Shown here: one piece after another, positions 1 to 8,653 of the stretch
Position numbering within the stretch: position 1 is the stretch's first letter
Layout: the number at the start of each line of letters is the position of its first letter
Origin: Pseudonocardia sp.
GTDB lineage: Bacteria; Actinomycetota; Actinomycetes; Mycobacteriales; Pseudonocardiaceae
Assembly (NCBI GenBank): GCA_025869365.1
Contig: JAOZVV010000018.1
Coordinates: forward strand, 18,605 to 82,604
Direction: 5' to 3'
DNA: 64,000 bases
Position numbers and translations under genes: made by a program
The notes under the pieces: model-generated
Databases searched by the model: none
What the model saw: the letters and a program-made list of their open reading frames with translations, nothing else
What the model was told of the DNA's origin: nothing

Positions 1-635
1 CCCTCGCCGGTGCGGTTGCGGTGGACCAGCGCGGCGAGGATCGCCGTCGCCATGACGTTGCCGCCCATGTGGTCCATGTAGGAGTACCCCCAGCCCGCGG
101 GCGGGCGGCCGGGCAGGCCGGAGAGGAAGGTCAGCCCTGAGACGGCCTGCACGATCGGCCCGAACGTCTTGTACCGGACGTACGGCCCGGTGTGCCCGAA
201 CCCGCTGTTGGAGACGTACACGACGTCCTCGCGCAGCTCCCGGAGCCGCGCGTAGCCGAAGCCGAGGCGCTCCATGACCCCGGCCGAGAAGTTCTCCGTG
301 ACGACGTCCGAGACGGCCACGAGCCGCTCCAGCAGCTCCCTGCCGCGGGCCGTCCGCAGGTTCAGCGTGACGCCCAGCTTCTCCACGTTGTGGTTGTTGA
401 ACGCCCCACCGAGGTCGTTGCCCTGCCTGCCGTCCACGTAGGGCGGTCCGCCGCGGATGATGTCCCACCGGCCCTGGTCGACCGGGTCCTCGATCCGGAT
501 CACCTCCGCGCCGAAGGCCGCCAGGAACCGGGTCGCCCCGGCCCCCGCGAGCTGGCCGCTGAGGTCGCAGACCCGGATCGCGGAGAGGGCGCCGGGAGCC
601 CGGGTGGTCAGCGGACCGGGTGATACGTCGGGCAC
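1..635 (-). CDS. CaiB/BaiF (family III) CoA-transferase, C-terminus cut by window edge
   Basis: Family III CoA-transferases move CoA between carboxylic acids. The readable part is the first 211 residues, starting at GTG (635-633) with GGAGG 4 nt upstream. Visible are the N-terminal nucleotide-binding-like segment (VCDLSGQLAGAGATRFLAAF), the GAEVIRIEDP strand, NNHNVEKLGVTLNLRTARGR-like text, and YSYMDHMGG, whose D188 sits where the family's catalytic aspartate is expected. The C-terminal portion lies outside the window. The substrate cannot be named from the sequence. It is divergent from ppc, with a 244-bp gap in which I see no further gene. Confidence 0.85.
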   Translation of the reverse strand, partial: MPDVSPGPLTTRAPGALSAIRVCDLSGQLAGAGATRFLAAFGAEVIRIEDPVDQGRWDIIRGGPPYVDGRQGNDLGGAFNNHNVEKLGVTLNLRTARGRELLERLVAVSDVVTENFSAGVMERLGFGYARLRELREDVVYVSNSGFGHTGPYVRYKTFGPIVQAVSGLTFLSGLPGRPPAGWGYSYMDHMGGNVMATAILAALVHRNRTGE

Positions 636-879
636 GGGGCCTCCGTCGTCGTCGACGTCGTCACCCGGCCTGCCGGCCAGGCGATCTTCGGACGGTAGCT
701 CCGGAACCGGCCCGGGTCCACGGCCGGTCGGGGGTGGGGGGACGCGTATTACCCCGCGGTTACAACCCTCGCCAGCCGTGGCCCCCACCCCCGCCAGGGA
801 CGACGATGGCCGGTAGCCCGTTCCCAGTGCCGCGAGCGGAGACCCGAGAACGACGCCGACCCGGACGGAGCCCACCACG

Positions 880-3651
880 GTGACTGCGAGCGCCCATCGC
901 ACCGAACTCCTCGCCCCGGACTCGCTGGCCGCGCACTCCGGGGTCGTCTCCGAGTCCGAGCACGACGCCCTGCGCGCGGACATCCGCCGGCTCTCGACGA
1001 TGCTCGGGCGGACGGTCGCGCACCAGGCCGGGGACGAGCTGCTGGAGCTGGTCGAGGAGGTCCGCAAGCTCGCCAGGGACGCGACGACGGGCGGCGGGGA
1101 CCCGGACGCGGTGACGCGGCGGCTCGCCGGCCTGGACACCGGCACCGCCGTCACCCTGGCGCGGGCGTTCTCCCAGTACTTCCAGCTCGCGAACGTCGCC
1201 GAGCAGCTGCACCGCTCCCGCGAGCTGCGCACCCTGCGCCCGCTCGACGCCCGCCCGCTGCACACGGTGATGGAGCGCCTCGCCGAGGAGGCGGACCGCG
1301 CCGCGGTCCAGGACGTGCTCGCCCGCGCCCAGCTGCGGCCCGTCTTCACCGCGCATCCCACCGAGTCCTCCCGGCAGTCCGTGCTGGCGATCCTGCGCCG
1401 GGTCGCGGACGGCCTGGACCACGGCGTCTCCGACGACGAGCTGGGCGCGCTGGTCGACCTGCTCTGGCAGACCGACGAGATCCGCCCCGGCAAGCCGACG
1501 GTCGCGGACGAGGCGCGGGCCATCGGCTGGTTCATGGAGCAGCTGGGCTCGCGGACGGTGCCGGACCTGATCGGCGAGTTCGCGGCCGAGGCGAGGGCCC
1601 ACGGCTTCGACGTCCCGGCGGACTCCCGCCCGTTGACGCTCGGGGTCTGGGTCGGCGGGGACCGTGACGGCAACCCCAACGTCACCCCGCAGGTCACCCG
1701 GGACACCCTCGAGCTCTACGCGGACCGCGCGTTGAAGATCCACGGCGCGCTGGTGGAGCAGCTGATCCAGGAACTGTCGATCTCGACGAAGGTCGTGGGC
1801 GTCTCCGAGGAGCTGCGCGGCGCGCTGGCCCGGGACCGGCGCAGCCTGCCGGAGATCCACGAGCGCTTCATCCGGCTCAACGCGAACGAGCCGTACCGGC
1901 TCACGCTCTCCTACATCCAGGCCCGGCTCGAGAACACCCGCACCCGGATCGCCGAGCGGGGTCGGCACGTCCCGGGGCGGGACTACCAGGGCTCGACGGA
2001 GTATCTCGCCGATCTCGGGGTCCTGGACCGCTCGCTGCGCGGGCACCTCGGCGCCCGGATCGCGGCGGGCACCCTCGCCCGGACGATCCGGGCCGGTCAG
2101 GCCCTCGGGCTGCACCTCGCCGAGCTGGACATCCGCGAGCACTCCCAGCGCCACCACGACGCCCTCGGCGCGATCTACGACAGCCTCGGCGAGCTGGACA
2201 GGCCGTACGCGGAGCTCACCCGCGAGGAGCGCCGGGGGCTGCTGTCGCGGGAGCTGCAGGGCGGGCGGCCACTGATCCGCCGGCACTACGGCGTCCCGGC
2301 CGAGGCCGCGCAGGTCGTCGAGACGTTCGACATGCTGCACGAGGTCCAGCACTCCTTCGCCCCGGAGGTCGCGCAGACCTACATCGTCTCCATGGCCCGC
2401 GACGTCGACGACATCCTCGCCGTGACGGTGCTGGCGCGGGAGTCCTACATGGTCGAGCTGAGGACGGATCCGCGCTCGTCGGTGGACCTGGTGCCGCTGT
2501 TCGAGACGGTCGAGGAGCTCTCCCGGGCCGGGGCGCTGCTCGACGGGCTGCTGTCCGACCCCGGCTACCGCCGGCAGGTGCGCAACCGCGGGGACCTGCA
2601 GGAGATCATGCTGGGCTACTCGGACTCCAACAAGGGCGCCGGGATCACCAGCTCGCAGTGGGAGATCCATCGCGCCCAGCGCCAGCTCCGGGACGTCGCC
2701 GCGCAGCACGGCGTCCGGCTGCGCCTGTTCCACAGCCGCGGCGGCTCGGTCGGCCGCGGCGGCGGCCCCGCCGGTGAGGCGATCGCGTCCGCCCCGTACG
2801 GCAGCGTCGACGCCACGATGAAGCTCACCGAGCAGGGCGAGGTCATCTCGGACAAGTACTCGCTGCCGACGCTGGCGCACGACAACCTGGAGATCCTGCT
2901 CGCCTCGGTGCTCGACGCCAGCGTGCTGCACCAGGCGTCGCGCTGGCCGGACGAGACCCTCGCCCGCTGGGACGAGGTCATGACCTGCGTGTCCGAGGCG
3001 TCGAAGACGGCCTATCGCACGCTCGTCGGGGACCCGGACCTGCCGGAGTTCTTCACCTCGGCCACCCCGGTCGACGAGCTGGGCCGGCTCAACGTGGGCT
3101 CCCGGCCGTCGAAGCGCCCGGGCAGGGGCGCCCCGTCGCTCGACGACCTGCGGGCGATCCCGTGGGTGTTCGGCTGGACGCAGACCCGGATGGTCGTGCC
3201 CGGCTGGTACGGCCTGGGCAGCGGGCTCGAGGCCGCCCGCGAGGCCGGGTACGGCGAGACCCTGGACGAGATGCGGGACTGGGCGTTCTTCTCCAACCTG
3301 CTCGGCAACGTCGAGATGACCCTGGCGAAGACGGACCTGCGGATCGCGTCGTACTACGTGTCCGCGCTGGTCGACCCGGCGCAGCAGGGCCTGTTCGAGC
3401 TCATCCGCGCCGAGCACGAGCGGACCCTGCGGGAGCTGCTGCGCCTCACCGGGGACGCCACCCTGCTGGAGCACCACCCCGTCCTGCGCAACACCCTCGC
3501 CGTCCGCAACGTCTACCTGGAGCCGCTGCACCACCTGCAGGTCGAGCTGCTGGGCCAGCGCCGCGGGGCGGGCGAGGCGGATCCCGACCTGGAGCGGGCC
3601 CTGCTCCTGACGATCAACGGGATCGCGGCGGGCATGAAGAACACGGGGTAG
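880..3651 (+). CDS. ppc: Phosphoenolpyruvate carboxylase
   Basis: Anaplerotic enzyme that carboxylates PEP with bicarbonate to oxaloacetate in the cytoplasm. It has 923 residues, within the usual 880-970. Catalytic landmarks are all present: VFTAHPTE with H159, GGDRDGNPNVTP, LGYSDSNKGAG, and FHSRGGSVGRGGGP (H618 and the mobile GRGGG loop). The C-terminus ends MKNTG, matching the conserved terminal NTG. The start is GTG at 880 with a GGAG-type ribosome site just upstream. It stands alone, followed 22 bp later by the DICT-domain gene on the same strand. Identification is firm. Confidence 0.97.
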   Translation: MTASAHRTELLAPDSLAAHSGVVSESEHDALRADIRRLSTMLGRTVAHQAGDELLELVEEVRKLARDATTGGGDPDAVTRRLAGLDTGTAVTLARAFSQYFQLANVAEQLHRSRELRTLRPLDARPLHTVMERLAEEADRAAVQDVLARAQLRPVFTAHPTESSRQSVLAILRRVADGLDHGVSDDELGALVDLLWQTDEIRPGKPTVADEARAIGWFMEQLGSRTVPDLIGEFAAEARAHGFDVPADSRPLTLGVWVGGDRDGNPNVTPQVTRDTLELYADRALKIHGALVEQLIQELSISTKVVGVSEELRGALARDRRSLPEIHERFIRLNANEPYRLTLSYIQARLENTRTRIAERGRHVPGRDYQGSTEYLADLGVLDRSLRGHLGARIAAGTLARTIRAGQALGLHLAELDIREHSQRHHDALGAIYDSLGELDRPYAELTREERRGLLSRELQGGRPLIRRHYGVPAEAAQVVETFDMLHEVQHSFAPEVAQTYIVSMARDVDDILAVTVLARESYMVELRTDPRSSVDLVPLFETVEELSRAGALLDGLLSDPGYRRQVRNRGDLQEIMLGYSDSNKGAGITSSQWEIHRAQRQLRDVAAQHGVRLRLFHSRGGSVGRGGGPAGEAIASAPYGSVDATMKLTEQGEVISDKYSLPTLAHDNLEILLASVLDASVLHQASRWPDETLARWDEVMTCVSEASKTAYRTLVGDPDLPEFFTSATPVDELGRLNVGSRPSKRPGRGAPSLDDLRAIPWVFGWTQTRMVVPGWYGLGSGLEAAREAGYGETLDEMRDWAFFSNLLGNVEMTLAKTDLRIASYYVSALVDPAQQGLFELIRAEHERTLRELLRLTGDATLLEHHPVLRNTLAVRNVYLEPLHHLQVELLGQRRGAGEADPDLERALLLTINGIAAGMKNTG

Positions 3652-3673
3652 GGCGCACGCTACCCTCCGTCGA

Positions 3674-4759
3674 GTGACGATCACCGCTCGTGACGACTCG
3701 CCGCGCCTCCACGGCAAGCGGCTCCTGGTGGAGCTCTCGCACGCGATCGAGCGGTTCGCCCTCGCCGGACCGCCCGGAGAGCCGCTGGTGGTGATCGCGA
3801 TGTTCCAGAAGCTCTCCTACTTCCTGCGCGAGGTCGAGGTCTACCGGGCGATCGCCGCATCGGGCGCGGTCACGATCGTCGGTCTCGCGGAGGACCTGCC
3901 CCCGACGCTCCCGCCCGGGGTGCGGCACGCGCTCGTCGGCGCGGACGACCCGCTGGCCCGCGAGTGGAGCGTGACGGTGCTCGGCCCCCACGGCGGCGCG
4001 ACGCTCGCCGCCGTCGACCAGGAGACCGTCGCCACCGGCGCCGGGAGCCTCGAGGGCGGGCGGCAGTTCCTCGGCCAGTGGTCGTTCCGCCGCGACGACG
4101 CCTACCGGCAGGTCCTGCGGCTGCGCTCGCAGCTCCCCCTGCCCCCGGACACCGTCGCCGCCGTCGACCGCGTCCTCGGCGCGGTCGTCGCCGTGCCCGA
4201 GCCCCGCGCGCAGGCCTGGTGGGACGCGCCGCTGCGGTTCCTCGCCGACCGGGTGCAGACCGCGGACCGCGCCCGCCTGGGTGCCGAGGAGCGGCTGACG
4301 GACGTGCTCGAGGAGGGCACCGACCGGGACCCGCGGACGGGCCTGCACACCGTCGCCTTCCTGGACCGCTGGACCCGGGGGCTCGGCGAGGGCACGCTCC
4401 CGATCGGGCTCTGCCTGCTCCGCGTCGTGGGGGTCGCCGAGGTGCGCACGCGGCACGGACTCCGCGCGGAGATCGCCGCGCTGCAGGGCGTCGCGGACTC
4501 GGTCCGGGACATGCTCGGGGACGTGGACCGGGTCGTCCGGACCGGCCAGGAGGACTTCCTCGCCGTCCTGCCCTCGTGGTCCCCGGACGACGTGCTGCGC
4601 TTCGGTGAGCAGGCCTGCCACCGCCTCGGCGACCTCGCCCGGCAGTACCCGTTCGTGAAGCTGCCGGGGGTGGCGGCCGCGACCGTCACCCGCGCCCGCC
4701 CGCTGCCGATCCGGCGCCTCGAGCTGCAGGTGGCGACCCAGCTCTCGGTGAACGCGTAG
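3674..4759 (+). CDS. DICT sensory domain protein with a degenerate GGDEF domain
   Basis: 361 residues, GTG start at 3674, 22 bp after ppc. The N-terminal ~170 residues look like a DICT domain, a sensory module found with diguanylate cyclases and two-component proteins (KRLLVELSHAIERFAL, VVIAMFQKLSYFLREVEVYR). The C-terminal ~150 residues keep the GGDEF-fold framework (DPRTGLHTVAFLDRW, LCLLRVVGVAEVRTRHG). The signature that should read GGDEF is instead GQEDF within RTGQEDFLAVLP. The Gly-Gly turn and catalytic acidic pattern are therefore broken, and diguanylate cyclase activity is unlikely. A role as a signal-binding or scaffold protein is inferred. No membrane segment is seen. Confidence 0.7.
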   Translation: MTITARDDSPRLHGKRLLVELSHAIERFALAGPPGEPLVVIAMFQKLSYFLREVEVYRAIAASGAVTIVGLAEDLPPTLPPGVRHALVGADDPLAREWSVTVLGPHGGATLAAVDQETVATGAGSLEGGRQFLGQWSFRRDDAYRQVLRLRSQLPLPPDTVAAVDRVLGAVVAVPEPRAQAWWDAPLRFLADRVQTADRARLGAEERLTDVLEEGTDRDPRTGLHTVAFLDRWTRGLGEGTLPIGLCLLRVVGVAEVRTRHGLRAEIAALQGVADSVRDMLGDVDRVVRTGQEDFLAVLPSWSPDDVLRFGEQACHRLGDLARQYPFVKLPGVAAATVTRARPLPIRRLELQVATQLSVNA

Positions 4760-4778
4760 GCCCCACGCCGCCGCGCCG

Positions 4779-6302
4779 TCAGCAGGGGGTGGCGATGCGG
4801 GTGGGTTCGCTGCGCCCGCGGAGCTGCACCGAGTCCCCGAGGCGCCACCGGGCAGCCTCGCGCGCGCCGGCGAGGGCGACCGCCGCCCCGGAACCGACGA
4901 CGCGGCCCGGCTCGGCCTTGGCCAGCTCGGTGAGCCGGGCGGCCTCGTTCACCGGGTCGCCGATCACCGTGTACTCGTAGCGCCGGACACCGCCGACGTT
5001 GCCCGCGACGGCGTCCCCCGCGGACACCCCGATCCCCGCGGTGACGTCCGGGAGCTCCGCGGCGAGGCGTCCGGCGAGTTCGCGGCCGGCGGCGAGGGCG
5101 CACCCGGCCGCGTCCGGGAGGTGGTTCGGGGCGCCGAAGACGGCCAGCGCGGCGTCGCCCTCGAACTTGTTGATCCAGCCGCCGTTCCGCTCGACCACCT
5201 CCACGACGACGCCGAAGAACGCGTTGAGCACGCCGACGACCTCGGTCGCGGGCCGCTCGGCCGCCATTGCCGTCGATCCGACGAGATCCACGAACAGCAC
5301 CGCCACCTGCCGGATCTCGCCGCCGAGCTCCACCTCCTCCGACGCCGTCGCCGCCGTCGCGACCTCCTCGCCGACGTGGCGGCCGAACAGGTCCCGGATG
5401 CGTTCCCGCTCGGCGAGCCCCTCGGCCATCGTGTTGAACCCGGCCTGCAGCCGGCCGAGCTCGGTGTTGTCGTAGACCGGCACCCGCACGGCGAAATCGC
5501 CCTGCTCGACCCGGTGCATCGCCCGCCGCACGGCGACGACGGGGTCCGACGTCGCCCGCGCCGCACCGATCGTCGTCAGCACCCCCGCCAGCAGCGCGGC
5601 GCCGCCGATCGCCAGCACCATCACCGCGAGCCGCTCGGCGGTCACGTCGCCGAACACGAGGGCGGCGATGCCCGCGAGCAGCAGGCCCCCGACGGGGACC
5701 GCGGTGCCCAGCGCCCAGAACAGCACCGCCCGCATCAGCACGCCGGGGACGAACCGCCGGCGCCGGGGCGGGGCGCCGGAGAGCACCCGCGAGGCCGGGC
5801 CGCGGAGGATCCGCTCGGTGAGCAGGTAGGACAGGGAGCAGGTCGCGATGCCGCCGATGATGATCGTCTCGGCGATCTGCATCGCGAGGCGCCCCGAGAA
5901 CTGCAGGTTGAGCAGCCCGAACAGCGCGACGGCACCGAGCCACAGGGTCGCGAGGATCGTGACGATCCGGATGGGGCCGTAGAGCACGAGATGTCGGGCC
6001 CGGCGCTCCGGGTCCGTGCGGGCCGCCCGGCCGAACAGCCTGAAGCGCAGGCTGCCCCAGCCGAACCCGACGGGGAGCGCGACGAGCAGGTACCCGGCGA
6101 ACACCAGCACGTTGGCCAGCCGGACGCGGCCGGGGTCCGCCAGTCCGGACGCCGGCAGCACCCACGCGCCGAGCGCGAAGACGATCAGCGCGCCGCCGAG
6201 GTTCGCCACCGCGACGACCACCGCGAGCAGCACCAGGAGCGGCCACCCGAGGACGGACCGGCCCGGTCGGGTGGCACGGTCGCGGGGGAGCGCTTCCGCC
6301 AT
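4779..6302 (-). CDS. Membrane class III adenylate cyclase with HAMP domain
   Basis: 507 residues. The N-terminal ~260 residues contain about six hydrophobic helices, followed by a HAMP linker (PVVAVRRAMHRVEQGDFAVRVP) and a C-terminal class III nucleotide cyclase domain. This is the order of the mycobacterial Rv1318c/Rv1319c/Rv1320c/Rv3645 group. Catalytic residues are visible: metal-binding D339 in FVDLVGST and D383 in KFEGDAALAVFG, substrate-specifying K379 and D449 (VIGDPVNEAARL), and N452/R456 for the transition state. The set is complete, so it probably makes cAMP. It converges with the DICT-domain gene. Three copies of a 41-bp repeat lie just upstream of its start. Confidence 0.9.
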   Translation of the reverse strand: MAEALPRDRATRPGRSVLGWPLLVLLAVVVAVANLGGALIVFALGAWVLPASGLADPGRVRLANVLVFAGYLLVALPVGFGWGSLRFRLFGRAARTDPERRARHLVLYGPIRIVTILATLWLGAVALFGLLNLQFSGRLAMQIAETIIIGGIATCSLSYLLTERILRGPASRVLSGAPPRRRRFVPGVLMRAVLFWALGTAVPVGGLLLAGIAALVFGDVTAERLAVMVLAIGGAALLAGVLTTIGAARATSDPVVAVRRAMHRVEQGDFAVRVPVYDNTELGRLQAGFNTMAEGLAERERIRDLFGRHVGEEVATAATASEEVELGGEIRQVAVLFVDLVGSTAMAAERPATEVVGVLNAFFGVVVEVVERNGGWINKFEGDAALAVFGAPNHLPDAAGCALAAGRELAGRLAAELPDVTAGIGVSAGDAVAGNVGGVRRYEYTVIGDPVNEAARLTELAKAEPGRVVGSGAAVALAGAREAARWRLGDSVQLRGRSEPTRIATPC

Positions 6303-6333
6303 GGCCGGAGTCTAGGGACGGAGATCCGCACCA

Positions 6334-6473
6334 TGGAGCCACAACGCGCTTTTCCAGCCCCACGAGTCACGTTGTGGAGCCACAACGCGCTCTTCAGGCC
6401 CGGAAGGCGCGTTGTGGAGCCTTGACGCGCTTTTCAGGCCCCGACGGTCGCGTTGTGGCTCCATGACGCGGAG
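6334..6473. repeat. 41-bp tandem repeat, family A, about 3.5 copies
   Basis: Units of 40-41 bp begin at about 6334 (partial), 6371, 6411 and 6452. Each carries GTTGTGGAGCCACAACGCG or a close variant, then a CTTTTCAGGCC-like stretch. The core GTTGTGG-AG-CCACAAC is itself a perfect palindrome in the best copy (6371-6386). The array fills nearly the whole gap between the adenylate cyclase start and the MaoC stop. The same unit, in the same orientation, is found at 31891-32010 and in degraded form near 24096-24155. Confidence 0.85.
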
Positions 6474-6475
6474 GG

Positions 6476-7297
6476 TCAGGTGACGGTCGCGGTCAGGTGG
6501 GTGGTCCCCGCTCCGGCGCGGACCGTGAGGGTCCAGGACGCGCCCGGGTGCGCCGTCACCAGTTCCACGGTGGACGGCAGCAGCAGCGGCCTGCGGAACA
6601 GCACCTCGTACCTGGCCGCGTCCGGCACCCTGCCCTGCAGGGCGGCGAATGCCCGCGCGGCCGTCCACATCCCGTGCGCGATCGCCCGGGGGAAGCCGAA
6701 GGCCTTGGCGGCCAGCGGGTTCAGGTGGATCGGGTTCACGTCCCCGCTCACCGCGGCGTAGCGACGGCCGGTGTCCTTCGGCACCCGCCACACCGCGGCC
6801 GCCGGGCCGTCCACATCGGACAGATCCGGCAGCGTGCCGGCGAGGCCGGTGGGCGCCGAGGCGCCGCGGGCGAGATAGGTGCTCCGCCCGTCCCACACGG
6901 GTTCGCCGGCCACGGAGACGGCGGCGACCAGGTCCACCTGGGCCCCCTTCGGGTGCGCGGCGAACCGCTCGGCCCGCACCCTGAGGTCCAGCGCCTCGCC
7001 GACCCGGACCGCCCGGTGCGTGGTGATCGCGTTCGCGACGTGCACGAGCCCCGGCAGCGGCAGCGGGAAGGCCCGTGCCGCCATCAGCTCCAGCTGCAGC
7101 CCGAACGCAAGGACGTGCGGGTAGGTCGGCGGCAGGATGTCGCCGAGCCCGAACCCACAGACCCGCGCGTAGTCCGCCAGGTGCCCGAGATCGACGGCGA
7201 CACCCTCGCGCACGATCTCGCCGTCCGGCAGGGTCTTCCCGCGGCCGGGCAGCACTGCCCCGACCGCGGCCTTCGCGTACAGCGCGCCCAGTGCCAT
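6476..7297 (-). CDS. MaoC-family (R)-3-hydroxyacyl thioester dehydratase/hydratase, HtdX-like
   Basis: 273 residues. Double hot-dog enoyl-thioester hydratase. The C-terminal hot-dog carries the hydratase-2 signature YAAVSGDVNPIHLNPLAAKA, with the catalytic Asp and His. The N-terminal half is a decayed hot-dog. Its ATG directly follows the TAG of fabG4 with no spacer, so translation is coupled. The order MaoC-FabG4-FadA2 matches M. tuberculosis Rv0241c-Rv0242c-Rv0243 (HtdX, FabG4, FadA2), although there fadA2 is not on the same strand. Role: reversible dehydration of 3-hydroxyacyl thioesters in fatty acid elongation or oxidation. Substrate length is unknown. Confidence 0.88.
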   Translation of the reverse strand: MALGALYAKAAVGAVLPGRGKTLPDGEIVREGVAVDLGHLADYARVCGFGLGDILPPTYPHVLAFGLQLELMAARAFPLPLPGLVHVANAITTHRAVRVGEALDLRVRAERFAAHPKGAQVDLVAAVSVAGEPVWDGRSTYLARGASAPTGLAGTLPDLSDVDGPAAAVWRVPKDTGRRYAAVSGDVNPIHLNPLAAKAFGFPRAIAHGMWTAARAFAALQGRVPDAARYEVLFRRPLLLPSTVELVTAHPGASWTLTVRAGAGTTHLTATVT

Positions 7298-8653
7298 CTA
7301 CGCCCCCAGGATCGACTGGCCGCAGACCCGCACGACCTGCCCGTTCACCCCGCCGCTCGAGGACTGCCCGAGCCAGCCGATCGTCTCCGCGACGTCCACG
7401 GGCAGGCCGCCCTGGCGCAGGCTGTTCACCCGGCGTCCCGCCTCCCGGGTGCCGATCGGCATCGCCGCGGTCATCTCGGTCTCGATGAACCCGGGCGCCA
7501 CGGCGTTGATCGTGGCCCCGCGCTCGGCGAACCGCGGCGCGTAGGCCCGCACCATGCCGATGATCCCGGCCTTGGACGCGGAGTAGTTCGTCTGCCCCCG
7601 GTTGCCCGCGATGCCGCTCTGCGACGAGACGCAGACGATCCGGCCGGCCTCGTGCAGCACCCCGTCCGCCGCGAGCAGGGCGTCGTTGATCCGCAGCTGG
7701 GCGCCCAGGTTGACGGCGAGCACCGAGTCCCAGCGCGCGGCGTCCATGTTGGCCAGCAGCTTGTCCCGGGTGATCCCGGCGTTGTGCACCACCAGGTCCA
7801 CCCCGCCGTGCCGCTCGCGCAGATGCTCCAGGAGCCGCTGCGGAGCCTCCGGCGTGGTGATGTCCAGCGCCACCGCGACACCCGCGGTGCGGTTCGCGAC
7901 CGCCGCCAGGCCCTCCCCCGCCGCCGGGATGTCCACGGCCACGATCGACGCGCCGTCGCGGGCCAGGGTGTCCGCGATCGCGGCCCCGATCCCGCGCGCG
8001 GCCCCGGTGACCACCGCGACCCGCCCGGCCAGCGGCCGGTCCGGGTCGATCGGGTCGTCCATCCCGGTGGGGTCCTGCGGCTCGCCGACGGGCACCCCGA
8101 CGTGCACGACCTGTCCGTCCACGTACGCGGAGCGGGACGACAGGAAGAACCGCACCGAGCTGTCGACGGCGGCGGGCACCGCCTCCGCGGCCACGACCAG
8201 CAGGTTCGCGGTCGCGCCCGCGCGAAGCTCCTTGGCGATCGAGCGCACCAGCCCGTCGAGGGCCTGCGCGACGGCGGCGGCCTCCGCGGAGCTCGCCTCG
8301 GCCGGTTCCGGCCCGAGCACCAGCAACCGGCCGGACGGCGCGATCTTCCGCACCGCCGGAGTCAGGATCTGCTGCGCCGCAGCGAGATCGGCGAGGGTGG
8401 CGGCGGCCGTCAGGTCCAGGACGACGGCGGCGAGCCTCTCGTCCCCGACGCCCTCGACGGCCTTCTGGCCGGACTCCTCGACCAGCGCACCGACCGGCTT
8501 CGCGAACCGGCCCGCGCCGACGGCGGTGACCAGCGCGGGCCCCGGGAGCAGGGCCTGACCCGGCTCGTACCGGCGGAGCACCGGGACCCGGGGAACCCCG
8601 AGCCGCCCGGCGATCATCGAGTTGGAGAGGTCCCGGAGCCTGTCGTTACTCAT
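7298..8653 (-). CDS. fabG4: FabG4-type 3-oxoacyl thioester reductase (SDR with N-terminal extension)
   Basis: 451 residues, close to the 454 of mycobacterial FabG4, a high-molecular-weight SDR that reduces 3-oxoacyl-CoA/ACP with NADH. The first ~210 residues are the flavodoxin-like extension. The SDR domain follows, with GAARGIG (cofactor loop), HNAGIT, SSQSGIAGN and the YSASK catalytic Tyr/Lys pair. The start ATG at 8653 overlaps the thiolase TGA (ATGA). A longer upstream reading frame exists, but the coupled start gives the expected family length. It sits in the middle of a three-gene operon. Confidence 0.92.
   Translation of the reverse strand: MSNDRLRDLSNSMIAGRLGVPRVPVLRRYEPGQALLPGPALVTAVGAGRFAKPVGALVEESGQKAVEGVGDERLAAVVLDLTAAATLADLAAAQQILTPAVRKIAPSGRLLVLGPEPAEASSAEAAAVAQALDGLVRSIAKELRAGATANLLVVAAEAVPAAVDSSVRFFLSSRSAYVDGQVVHVGVPVGEPQDPTGMDDPIDPDRPLAGRVAVVTGAARGIGAAIADTLARDGASIVAVDIPAAGEGLAAVANRTAGVAVALDITTPEAPQRLLEHLRERHGGVDLVVHNAGITRDKLLANMDAARWDSVLAVNLGAQLRINDALLAADGVLHEAGRIVCVSSQSGIAGNRGQTNYSASKAGIIGMVRAYAPRFAERGATINAVAPGFIETEMTAAMPIGTREAGRRVNSLRQGGLPVDVAETIGWLGQSSSGGVNGQVVRVCGQSILGA

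Noticed and set aside
760..3717. Very long minus-strand reading frame opposite ppc
   Set aside because: Arg/Gln/Asp/Val-rich shadow of a GC-rich gene with no domain text. PEP carboxylase on the other strand explains the region.
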